Of a stretch of DNA of 64,000 nt, positions 44,279 to 51,961 are shown in pieces. The notes under the pieces were generated by a model. That model was not told the DNA's origin and did no database searches. It worked only from the letters and a program-made list of their open reading frames with translations. The stretch is from Streptococcus bovimastitidis (GTDB lineage: Bacteria; Bacillota; Bacilli; Lactobacillales; Streptococcaceae), in contig NZ_LZDD01000001.1 of assembly GCF_001885095.1 (NCBI RefSeq), forward strand, positions 434,001 through 498,000, read 5' to 3'. The position numbers and the translations under genes are program-made. Numbering within the stretch: position 1 is the stretch's first letter; each line of letters starts with the position of its first letter.

Positions 44279-44758
44279 ATGACAGCTAATGAAATCAAAA
44301 CGAATTTGACATATAACGACAAGGTAATTGAAAAAATTGTCGGACATGCTCTTGAAGAAGTTGATGGGCTCTTAGCAGTCAGCGGAGGCTTCTTCTCAAA
44401 TCTCAAAAAAAATGTAGTCAATAGCAATTCTGTAAGGGATGGTGTTTCTGTAGAAGTTGGTTCAGAAGAAGTTGCAGTTGATTTGGATGTTGTCGTTGAG
44501 TACGGTAAAGACATTCCTCAAATTTCTGATAAAATCAAAGAAATTGTTGCTAAAAATGTTGAAGAAATGACACATTTAAAAGTTGTTGAACTAAATACTA
44601 ACGTGGTTGACATTCGAACAAAAGAAGAACAAGAAGCCGCTGAGGTTACCGTCCAAGACCGAGTTTCAAAAGCAGCAAGTAAAAGTTCTGAATTCGTCAG
44701 TTCAAAAACACAAGATCTAAAATCATCTTCAGTCAATGAGGCTAATCAAACTTATTAA
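44279..44758 (+). CDS. Asp23/Gls24 family envelope stress protein, copy 2
   Basis: This 159-residue paralogue of the gene at 43511 shares LTYNDKVIEKIVGHALEEVDGLLAVSGGFFSNLK and SVRDGVSVEVGSEEVAVDLD. It differs mainly in its shorter N-terminus and tail. GGGAGG lies nine bases before the ATG. It closes the cluster; a weak hairpin terminator follows at 44796-44823. Confidence 0.92.
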   Translation: MTANEIKTNLTYNDKVIEKIVGHALEEVDGLLAVSGGFFSNLKKNVVNSNSVRDGVSVEVGSEEVAVDLDVVVEYGKDIPQISDKIKEIVAKNVEEMTHLKVVELNTNVVDIRTKEEQEAAEVTVQDRVSKAASKSSEFVSSKTQDLKSSSVNEANQTY

Positions 44759-44795
44759 AAACTAGCCCTTTTAGAATCAAATAGTTGGGAAAAGA

Positions 44796-44826
44796 GAGAA
44801 CTGGTTGAAGGACCAGTTCTCCTTTA
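44796..44826 (+). terminator. Weak terminator after the Asp23 cluster
   Basis: GAGAACTGGT (44796-44805) pairs perfectly with ACCAGTTCTC (44812-44821), followed only by CTTTA, so the T tract is poor. Confidence 0.6.
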
Positions 44827-44912
44827 TGTATCCCTAGAGACGGAGCTATTGAAATCTTTCGAGAAATGTGATTTAATTAGACTGTTTGAGTTAGTCAGTA
44901 AAGGAGTATATG

Positions 44913-45557
44913 ATGACTACAACTAGTAAAAATGAAATTACCACATCGAAGTATCAAAAAATAGCTATTTCTGTTGCTCAGAGAATCGCTAGTGGGGAGT
45001 ATGAAGTCGGAGAAAAATTAAAATCTCGGACGACAATTGCTTCTACTTTTAATGTCTCACCTGAGACAGCGCGCAAAGGCTTAAATATTTTAGCTGATTT
45101 AAAGATATTAACCTTAAAGCATGGAAGTGGGGCTATTGTACTGTCAAAAGAAAAGGCCATCGAATTTATCAATCAATATGAATCGACGCATTCTATCGCG
45201 GTCATTAAAGAAAAAATTCGACAAAATATTCAAAAACAAAATGAAGAACTAAATGATTTATCACTGTTAGTCAACGATTTCTTAATGCAAAGTCAAAATA
45301 TTAGTAAACAGTTCCCTTTGGCTCCATATGAAATCATTGTTAACAAAGATACAGATCATTTTGGTAAATCTATAGGTGTTTTAAATTTATGGCACCAAAC
45401 TGGTGCTACTGTAGTTGCCATTGAACATGAAGGTAAATTTTTAATTTCTCCTGGGCCATATGCGGTTATTGAAAAAGGAGATCACATCTATTTTGTAGGT
45501 GATGAGTCTGTTTATTCAAGAATGAAAAATTACTTTAACCTCTCAATGGGTCTTTGA
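44913..45557 (+). CDS. GntR-HTH/RCK_C regulator, BusR-like
   Basis: This 214-residue protein joins a GntR winged helix (about 12-78; RTTIASTFNVSPETARKGLNIL), a coiled-coil segment (about 90-122; VIKEKIRQNIQKQNEELNDL) and a C-terminal RCK_C domain (about 135-210; GKSIGVLNLWHQTGATVVAIE, GDHIYFVGDE). This is the layout of BusR, which binds c-di-AMP through RCK_C and represses the busAB osmolyte importer in streptococci. No busAB lies next to it. Two ATGs stand together; the second (44913) has AAGGAG at better spacing. Being BusR itself or a paralogue cannot be settled here. Confidence 0.75.
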   Translation: MTTTSKNEITTSKYQKIAISVAQRIASGEYEVGEKLKSRTTIASTFNVSPETARKGLNILADLKILTLKHGSGAIVLSKEKAIEFINQYESTHSIAVIKEKIRQNIQKQNEELNDLSLLVNDFLMQSQNISKQFPLAPYEIIVNKDTDHFGKSIGVLNLWHQTGATVVAIEHEGKFLISPGPYAVIEKGDHIYFVGDESVYSRMKNYFNLSMGL

Positions 45558-45655
45558 TTTCTGAGAACAAAAAAATCGCTTTCTTGCTTCAAATTGGATA
45601 CAATTAATTTGTAAACATTTATAAGATTGCTTTAAGTATTTAAGGAGAAAGACTT

Positions 45656-46144
45656 ATGACAACATTTATTGGAAAACCCGTCACCTTAACAGGTCAACAG
45701 TTTCAAGTTGGACAAATTGCTGATGATTTTACTTTGTTAGGGACTGATCTTTCAAAAAAATCACTCTCTGACTTTAAAGGAAAAAAAGTGATCAGTGTTG
45801 TTCCATCAATTGATACTGGTATTTGTTCAACACAAACTCGCAAATTTAATCAAGAATTAGCAAATCTAGATGACACTTATGTGATAACTATTTCAGTAGA
45901 CTTACCTTTTGCTCAAGCTAGATGGTGTGGTGCAGAAGGCTTAGATAAAGCCATTATGTTATCAGATTATTATGATCATTCCTTTGGTAAGGCCTATGGA
46001 CTCTTGATGGAAGAGTGGCATTTATTGGCCAGAGCAGTCCTTGTTCTTGACCAAGATAATAAAGTTGTATATACGGAATATGTTGAAAATGTGAACACTG
46101 AACCAGATTATGATGCAGCAATCCAAGCCCTTAAATCAATTTAA
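45656..46144 (+). CDS. tpx: Thiol peroxidase
   Basis: This 162-residue peroxiredoxin of the Tpx type reduces hydrogen peroxide and organic hydroperoxides using thioredoxin. The peroxidatic cysteine is Cys57 in [16 protein letters not shown], and the resolving cysteine is Cys91 in RWCGAEG. Length fits the family (about 165). AAGGAG lies upstream of the ATG. It is a single-gene unit with a strong convergent terminator behind it. Confidence 0.95.
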   Translation: MTTFIGKPVTLTGQQFQVGQIADDFTLLGTDLSKKSLSDFKGKKVISVVPSIDTGICSTQTRKFNQELANLDDTYVITISVDLPFAQARWCGAEGLDKAIMLSDYYDHSFGKAYGLLMEEWHLLARAVLVLDQDNKVVYTEYVENVNTEPDYDAAIQALKSI

Positions 46145-46150
46145 TAATAT

Positions 46151-46188
46151 GCAAAAGAACAAGAGCAGAGGCTCTTGTTCTTTTTTGC
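46151..46188. terminator. Bidirectional terminator between tpx and the TetR gene
   Basis: CAAAAGAACAAGAGC (46152-46166) and GCTCTTGTTCTTTTTTG (46171-46187) form a long stem with loop AGAG and T/A tracts on both sides. Confidence 0.92.
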
Positions 46189-46189
46189 A

Positions 46190-46729
46190 TTAAAGACTGA
46201 CCGTTTTCAGAATAATATCCGTCAGTTCTTCAGGCGATTGCTGACCATCATTAGCAATCCAATAGGAAATGATACTTTCAATACTTGCCAGATAGACTTC
46301 TAAGGCGTAACCAAAGGGAATGCCACCGTACTGATGGCTAACAATTACCTGATAGTCCTCAATCGTCAGCAGTACTTTGTAAATAAAATCCTTAAGGGTT
46401 TGTTTAAAATTTAAGGACTGAGATTTTGAAATGGCAGCAAAAAATGCAAAGTTGTCAGCTAAAAAGGTTAAGGTTTGAATCAGTAATTCTCTGGTATTAG
46501 TTGATATCTCGGGAGCGTCTAAAAGCTGAAAAAAGGTATCCATATGCTCATTTTTAAAGCTTTCAATCATGTCATATTTATCTTGAAAGTGTAAGTAAAA
46601 GGTCCCCCGATTTATTCCTGCTTTCTTAGTTAAATCAGAAACTGTAATGGCTTCAAAATCTTTTTCGGCTAATAAATTTATCAGTGCCTCTTTTAAATAG
46701 TTTAGGGTATCTGTTTGTCTTTTAACCAT
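46190..46729 (-). CDS. TetR family regulator
   Basis: This 179-residue repressor has the TetR HTH at residues 25-50 (ITVSDLTKKAGINRGTFYLHFQDK) and a helical ligand-binding domain. It is divergent from the MacB-like ABC exporter at 46845, and two 17-base repeats between them are likely its operators. It therefore probably represses both itself and the exporter until an inducer binds. GGAG precedes the ATG. The inducer is unknown. Confidence 0.93.
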   Translation of the reverse strand: MVKRQTDTLNYLKEALINLLAEKDFEAITVSDLTKKAGINRGTFYLHFQDKYDMIESFKNEHMDTFFQLLDAPEISTNTRELLIQTLTFLADNFAFFAAISKSQSLNFKQTLKDFIYKVLLTIEDYQVIVSHQYGGIPFGYALEVYLASIESIISYWIANDGQQSPEELTDIILKTVSL

Positions 46730-46738
46730 AAGATCTCC

Positions 46739-46823
46739 TTAAATCAACAGATTGTCTATTTTTGTTCTTGTTGCTTGAATAAGGACATTATATAATAGTC
46801 ATATATTTAAATCAACAGATTGT
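46739..46823. promoter_or_regulatory. Two TetR operator repeats around divergent promoters
   Basis: TTAAATCAACAGATTGT occurs twice without change (46739-46755 and 46807-46823). Each holds the inverted pair AATC/GATT. Forward promoter: TTGTTG (46768-46773), 17 bases, TATAAT (46791-46796). Reverse promoter: TTGATT (46815-46810), 17 bases, TATAAT (46792-46787). The right repeat overlaps the reverse -35 and the forward start site. Confidence 0.75.
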
Positions 46824-46844
46824 TCATATAAAGGAGTGGCAGTA

Positions 46845-47546
46845 ATGACCTATATCCAAATGATAAATTCTTCTAAAACCTATCAGATTGGAGAAAGTAC
46901 CATAAAAGCTAATGACCAAGTTTCTTTTGACATCGAAAAAGGTGAATTAGTGATTATTTTAGGTGCCTCAGGCGCTGGTAAATCAACGGTGCTTAATATT
47001 TTAGGGGGAATGGATACCAATAGCTCTGGCCAAGTCATCATTGATGGAGAAGATATTTCTTCCTATTCCGCCAAGCAATTAACCAAATATCGACGTCATG
47101 ATATTGGCTTTGTTTTTCAATTTTATAATCTGGTACCAAATTTAACAGCCAAGGAGAATGTTGAATTGGCGGCCGAAATCGTTGAAAATGCTCAAGACCC
47201 TATCCAAGTTCTCAAGGAAGTTGGCTTAGAAAAGCGCCTCGATCATTTTCCTAGTCAATTATCTGGTGGGGAGCAACAGAGGGTTTCAATTGCCAGAGCA
47301 ATTGCCAAAAATCCGAAACTCATGCTTTGTGATGAGCCAACTGGAGCCTTAGACTATAAAACTGGTAAACAAATCTTAGCCTTACTCCAGGAAATGGCTC
47401 AGACCAAAGGGGCAACAGTTGTCATTGTTACCCACAATGCTGCATTGGCACCGATTGCTGATCGTGTTATTCATATGCATGATGCGCGTGTGGTAAAAAC
47501 GCAAATAAATGAACATCCTCAGCCTATTGAAGCAGTTGAATATTAG
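46845..47546 (+). CDS. ABC transporter ATP-binding protein, MacB/LolD type
   Basis: This 233-residue ATPase has Walker A GASGAGKST near residue 42, Q-loop FVFQFYNLVP, signature LSGGEQQRVSIARA, Walker B LMLCDEPTGALD and H-loop VTHNAALAP. It belongs to the MacB/LolD group, whose partners are FtsX-type permeases such as the next gene. The ATG at 46845 has AAGGAG eight bases upstream; the GTG at 46836 overlaps that site and is rejected. Control by the divergent TetR protein is likely. Confidence 0.95.
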   Translation: MTYIQMINSSKTYQIGESTIKANDQVSFDIEKGELVIILGASGAGKSTVLNILGGMDTNSSGQVIIDGEDISSYSAKQLTKYRRHDIGFVFQFYNLVPNLTAKENVELAAEIVENAQDPIQVLKEVGLEKRLDHFPSQLSGGEQQRVSIARAIAKNPKLMLCDEPTGALDYKTGKQILALLQEMAQTKGATVVIVTHNAALAPIADRVIHMHDARVVKTQINEHPQPIEAVEY

Positions 47547-47556
47547 GGGGTGCTCA

Positions 47557-50193
47557 ATGACAAAATCATTTTGGAAAGACCTGAGGAGGTCTATCTGGGC
47601 GACCAAGTCCCGCTTTATTTCTCTTATTTTACTCATGGCCTTAGGTTCCTTTGCTTTAGTTGGGTTAAAAGTGACCAGTCCAGATATGGCCAGGTCTGCT
47701 AACACCTATATCAAGACCCATCAGATGATGGACCTAGCAGTTGTCACTTCTTATGGCTTTTCGGCAGATGATAAAGAAGAATTAAAGAAAGTTTCGCATG
47801 CTGAAATTGACTATGGTCATCTCTTAGATGCAGAAATCGGCAAGAATCAAGAATCAATCCGCTTATTCTCAAATCCCAAGGTGATTTCCAAAGTCACATT
47901 AACAAAAGGACGACTTCCAAAAAACAATCAAGAAATCGCACTAGCCAGTTGGCAAGACAAAAATTATAAAATTGGCCAAAGTATTACCTTATCAACACCA
48001 AAAGATAATCTATTGAAAGAAAAAAGATTAAAAATAGTTGGTTTTGTTTCTGCTTCGGATATTTGGTCTAAAGAAAACTTGGGTGCTTCTCAAACAGGTG
48101 ATGGGAATTTGGCCTTATACGGCTTTCTAAGCCCGTCTAACTTCCAGATAGGGAATAACATTGCTAAGGTAACTTTTAAAGATTTGAAGACCTTAAATGC
48201 CTTCTCAGAAGACTATAAAATGGAAGTCCAGCTAATGCAAGAAAAAATTGAGGAATTATTAGCTGATAACGATGAAAAACGTCTTTCTGAACTCAAAAGT
48301 GATGCTCTAGAAAAATTTAAAGAACCTGAGGAAAAAATCAATAAGGCCTTAGGTGAATTAAAGACACAAGAGCAATCACTAAAAGGGTTGCCCTCCCTAC
48401 CTCAAGTCATAGAATCACGTAAACAGCTAGAAGAAGCTAAGGCTAAACTTCAAACAGAAAGTAGAAAACTGCAAGTAAATAAGGCTGAAGTCAATAAGCT
48501 AACGAAACCAACTTATCAAGTTTATAATCGATCTACTTTTCCAGGTGGCCAAGGCTATCAGATATATGATACCTCTATGGGCTCTATTTCACAGGTTGGC
48601 AATATCTTTCCAGTTGTTCTCTATTTGGTTGCTGCCTTAGTTGCTTTTACAACCATGACTAGATTTGTCGATGAGGAGAGAATAAATTCTGGCCTCTATT
48701 TGGCCTTAGGTTTTGGACCTAAAGATATTCTCAAAAAATTTTTAATCTATGGTTTTTTGGCTAGCTTTATCGGATCGACAATCGGAATCATTGGCGGAAC
48801 CTACTTTCTATCCGACATGATTGCTAAAATTATTACCCAGCCTCTGGTAATTGGTAAAACCAACTTGGATTTCTATTGGTCTTATGCAGGCATAGCCTAT
48901 TTCTTAGCGTCTTTATCAGCTTTACTACCTGTCTACATCATTGTTCGCCGGGAACTTTTTCAAGTGCCTGCTCAGCTATTGTTACCTAAACCACCAAGCA
49001 AAGGCTCTAAAATCCTTTTAGAAAAAATACCATTTATTTGGAAACAATTGTCATTTACCCAAAAAGTGACGGCTCGTAATATTTTCCGCTATAAGCAACG
49101 GATGTTAATGACCATTTTTGGTGTTGCTGGTTCGGTGGCCTTATTGTTTTCAGGTTTAGGGATTCAATCTTCGTTATCAAAAGTAGTGGAACACCAATTT
49201 CAGCACTTGACTCCTTTTCATGTTATGGTGGTTGGTAAAGATAAGGATGAGGAAGCGACTCGGAAGCTTGAAAAAGCTTTAGCAAGTGATATAGCCATTA
49301 AAAAACAAGAAAAAATCAGCTTTTCAACTTTGCATTTAGCTATTAAAGGGCAAAATAGTAAAATTACTACCAGTGTCATTGCAAGTCCCAAAGAGAGTTT
49401 GTCTCCATTGATCAATCTCAAAGATGTCAGTGGTGAGAAGTCTCTATCCATTCCTGCTCAGGGAGTTGTGATCAGTCAAAAACTAGCTCATTTTTATCAG
49501 GTTAAAACTGGTCAAGAGTTAACTTTGAAGAATGAAAAAAATCAGGAATTCAATGTCGAAGTAGTCGCCATCTCAGATATGAATGTTGGGCATTATCTCT
49601 TTATGTCAGAATCTTATGCTCAGACTAAGTTTGGGCAATTGACCTTTAGTCCAGCTTACTTACTTGCTTTAAAAAATGGATCTTTGAACCATGTTAAATC
49701 TTTTGCTAAGAAGATGCTAAATAAAGAAGGAGTTGAAGCTGTTTCTCAGAATACTGTGATTATTGAAATGGTTACTTCAATCGTTAGTTCCCTTAAACAA
49801 ATTATGACTTTGTTAGTAGTCCTCTCATTACTCTTAGCTTTAGTCATCCTCTATAATTTGACTGCTATAAACATTGCTGAAAGGCTGCGAGAGTTATCAA
49901 CCATTAAAGTACTGGGATTCTTTGATAAGGAAGTGACATTATATATTTATCGTGAAACTATTTTACTGAGTTTGATTGGTATTGTTATTGGCTTTATTGG
50001 AGGAAAATACCTTCATCAATTATTAATGTCCTTAATGGGTTCTTCGGATATGAATTTTGGTTATCAAGTGGATACCTATGTATACGTCATCCCCGTAATA
50101 GCTATTAGCTTCATTGTTAGTTTCTTAGCCATTTTGGTTCATCGTCAACTCAAGCATCTGGACATGTTGGAAGCTTTAAAATCTGTTGACTAA
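47557..50193 (+). CDS. FtsX-like ABC permease (MacB type)
   Basis: This 878-residue membrane protein has the long layout of Gram-positive antimicrobial or virulence-peptide exporters: one N-terminal helix (about 20-40), a large outside domain with coiled-coil (residues about 225-320), an FtsX core of three helices (about 350-475), a fourth helix with a second outside domain (about 535-735), and a final FtsX core (about 750-870). GGGGG lies upstream of the ATG. It pairs with the ATPase upstream. The cargo is unknown; antibiotic or peptide export is inferred. Confidence 0.9.
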   Translation: MTKSFWKDLRRSIWATKSRFISLILLMALGSFALVGLKVTSPDMARSANTYIKTHQMMDLAVVTSYGFSADDKEELKKVSHAEIDYGHLLDAEIGKNQESIRLFSNPKVISKVTLTKGRLPKNNQEIALASWQDKNYKIGQSITLSTPKDNLLKEKRLKIVGFVSASDIWSKENLGASQTGDGNLALYGFLSPSNFQIGNNIAKVTFKDLKTLNAFSEDYKMEVQLMQEKIEELLADNDEKRLSELKSDALEKFKEPEEKINKALGELKTQEQSLKGLPSLPQVIESRKQLEEAKAKLQTESRKLQVNKAEVNKLTKPTYQVYNRSTFPGGQGYQIYDTSMGSISQVGNIFPVVLYLVAALVAFTTMTRFVDEERINSGLYLALGFGPKDILKKFLIYGFLASFIGSTIGIIGGTYFLSDMIAKIITQPLVIGKTNLDFYWSYAGIAYFLASLSALLPVYIIVRRELFQVPAQLLLPKPPSKGSKILLEKIPFIWKQLSFTQKVTARNIFRYKQRMLMTIFGVAGSVALLFSGLGIQSSLSKVVEHQFQHLTPFHVMVVGKDKDEEATRKLEKALASDIAIKKQEKISFSTLHLAIKGQNSKITTSVIASPKESLSPLINLKDVSGEKSLSIPAQGVVISQKLAHFYQVKTGQELTLKNEKNQEFNVEVVAISDMNVGHYLFMSESYAQTKFGQLTFSPAYLLALKNGSLNHVKSFAKKMLNKEGVEAVSQNTVIIEMVTSIVSSLKQIMTLLVVLSLLLALVILYNLTAINIAERLRELSTIKVLGFFDKEVTLYIYRETILLSLIGIVIGFIGGKYLHQLLMSLMGSSDMNFGYQVDTYVYVIPVIAISFIVSFLAILVHRQLKHLDMLEALKSVD

Positions 50194-50215
50194 AATGGTC
50201 ATCTTCTAGTTATCC

Positions 50216-50246
50216 TTAAAAGTCGGTCTCTTGACCGTCTTTTTTA
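50216..50246 (+). terminator. Intrinsic terminator after the FtsX permease
   Basis: AAAAGTCGGTC pairs with GACCGTCTTTT around the TCTT loop with one mismatch, followed by T residues. Confidence 0.75.
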
Positions 50247-50270
50247 GCTTGCAAATCTTTCGTAATAGTG

Positions 50271-50288
50271 ATAGTATTTAAATACTAT
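50271..50288. promoter_or_regulatory. 18-base perfect palindrome before the HsdS-like gene
   Basis: ATAGTATTTAAATACTAT is a perfect palindrome overlapping a TATAAA (50286-50291) that could be the -10 of the following gene. It could be an operator. It could also be a chance AT-rich palindrome. Confidence 0.45.
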
Positions 50289-50313
50289 AAAATAATAGAA
50301 AGATACTAATATT

Positions 50314-50913
50314 ATGGATGAGCTTTTAGGGACCTATCTTAATAACAAGCAAGAGAAAGTAATTTTAGGAGAGGTAGTGGAGTGCTTTAAAGGTAAAGCT
50401 GTCAGTAGTAAAGTTGAAGCTGGGGACTTCGCTTTAATTAATTTATCAGATATGACACCAACTGGCATTGCATATGATCAATTACGTACTTTTTACTTAG
50501 AACGTCGACAACTCTTACGTTATTTACTCGAGGATGGTGATGTTCTGATTGCTTCAAAAGGAACGGTCAAAAAAATCTGTGTCTTTCACAAACAGGATCG
50601 AGATGTTGTTGCTTCGTCAAATATAACTGTTATTAGACCTTTGTCTAAACTGCGAGGTTATTACATAAAATTCTTTTTAGATTCGGCCATCGGCCAAAGG
50701 CTTCTTGACCAAGCAGATCATGGTAAAGATGTCATTAATTTATCGACCAAAGAATTATTAGAGATCCCTCTACCTCTTATTCCTCTTGTCAAACAAGATT
50801 ACATGATTAACCACTATTTGCGGGGACTTAGTGAATATCAACGTAAATTGCAAAGGGCTGAGCAAGAGTGGAAGAATTTACAAAAGGAAATTGAAAAAAC
50901 TTTACAAGGATAA
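50314..50913 (+). CDS. Orphan type I restriction specificity-like protein, half length
   Basis: This 199-residue protein resembles one target-recognition half of HsdS: a globular part with ILGEVVECFKGKAVS, ALINLSDMTP, GDVLIASKGTVKK and NLSTKELLEIPLPLIPL, then a conserved coiled helix (EYQRKLQRAEQEWKNLQKEIEK). Complete HsdS has two such halves. No hsdM or hsdR is in the window. The protein may act alone or be a DNA-binding relic. No good Shine-Dalgarno sequence is seen. The next gene begins ten bases later. Confidence 0.75.
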   Translation: MDELLGTYLNNKQEKVILGEVVECFKGKAVSSKVEAGDFALINLSDMTPTGIAYDQLRTFYLERRQLLRYLLEDGDVLIASKGTVKKICVFHKQDRDVVASSNITVIRPLSKLRGYYIKFFLDSAIGQRLLDQADHGKDVINLSTKELLEIPLPLIPLVKQDYMINHYLRGLSEYQRKLQRAEQEWKNLQKEIEKTLQG

Positions 50914-50923
50914 AGGATGAGAA

Positions 50924-51883
50924 ATGCCCATATTTGAACGAACTATAAAAATGGTCTTAACGACCTTATTGGCTATTATTTTAGCTGAACAATTACACCT
51001 GTCGTTCGGTATATCAGCTGGGATTATTGCTTTATTAAGTCTCCAAGATACGCGAAAATCAAGTCTAGCCATTGCCAAAAGTCGTCTTTTAGCTTTCTTT
51101 TTAGCATTTGCAATTGCTTATTTAGGCTTTTACCTACTTGGTTTTAATCTATGGGCTTTGTTTGTCTATTTACTTCTTAGTGTTCCCTTATTATATTACT
51201 GGCATTTGGAGGCTGGGCTTGTCCCAATTACAGTCTTGGTTTCCCATCTCTTATTACTGAAAAGTTTAAGCATTCCAGTCTTATTAAATGAGTTATGGCT
51301 TTTCCTAATCGGGACAGGAATTGCTTTGCTTGGAAATACCTATATGGGAAAACAGACAGAGACCATCAAAAACTTGCAATTGCAAGTGGAAACTGAACTC
51401 AAGGAGCTTCTCTTTGCCATTGAAGAATCCCTTTTAGATCAGTTCAATCATAGCTTGTGGGAGAAAAGGGATACTTTAGAAAAAAATCTAGAATATGCTC
51501 TTAAGTTAGTCTATCGCGATAGTCATAATCAACTCTTTAGTCAAACCAATTATCAGGTACACTATTTTGAAATGAGACAGCGTCAAATTCGAATTTTGAA
51601 AGATATCTTGAAGTCTTGTCAAAAGTTAAGAGGTGAAACGCGACAAAGTATTTTGTTGGCTCACTTGATCCATGAGACAGGGCAACAATTGAGTGAGAAA
51701 AATTCTGCCTTAACACTTTTGGAAGATATTGCCTTACTGCTTGAAACCTACCGGCAAGGTGAATTGCCACAAAGCAGACAAGAATTTGAAAATCGAGCAC
51801 AACTCTTTTTGCTCTTGCAAGATTTAGAACGTTTTATTTCTGAAAAAACGCAATTTTATAAGGAGTACAAAGAGGAGTATTAG
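50924..51883 (+). CDS. FUSC/DUF939-type membrane protein
   Basis: This 319-residue protein has six hydrophobic segments (to about residue 145), including LSFGISAGIIALLSLQDT and TETIKNLQLQVE, then a helical soluble domain. This is the layout of the DUF939/aromatic acid exporter (FUSC-like) family of Gram-positives. The role in streptococci is unknown; export of aromatic acids is inferred from distant relatives. It follows the HsdS-like gene by ten bases, so the two share a transcript. Confidence 0.8.
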   Translation: MPIFERTIKMVLTTLLAIILAEQLHLSFGISAGIIALLSLQDTRKSSLAIAKSRLLAFFLAFAIAYLGFYLLGFNLWALFVYLLLSVPLLYYWHLEAGLVPITVLVSHLLLLKSLSIPVLLNELWLFLIGTGIALLGNTYMGKQTETIKNLQLQVETELKELLFAIEESLLDQFNHSLWEKRDTLEKNLEYALKLVYRDSHNQLFSQTNYQVHYFEMRQRQIRILKDILKSCQKLRGETRQSILLAHLIHETGQQLSEKNSALTLLEDIALLLETYRQGELPQSRQEFENRAQLFLLLQDLERFISEKTQFYKEYKEEY

Positions 51884-51923
51884 GATTAGAGAAAGATTTT
51901 GGCAACTGGTCAAAGTCTTTTTT

Positions 51924-51932
51924 TGCTATAAT
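51924..51932 (+). promoter_or_regulatory. Extended -10 promoter of the DUF2130 gene
   Basis: TGC followed by TATAAT (51927-51932), 29 bases before the gene. Confidence 0.6.
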
Positions 51933-51961
51933 AGCAGTAACTCTATATAAGGAAGTCTATT

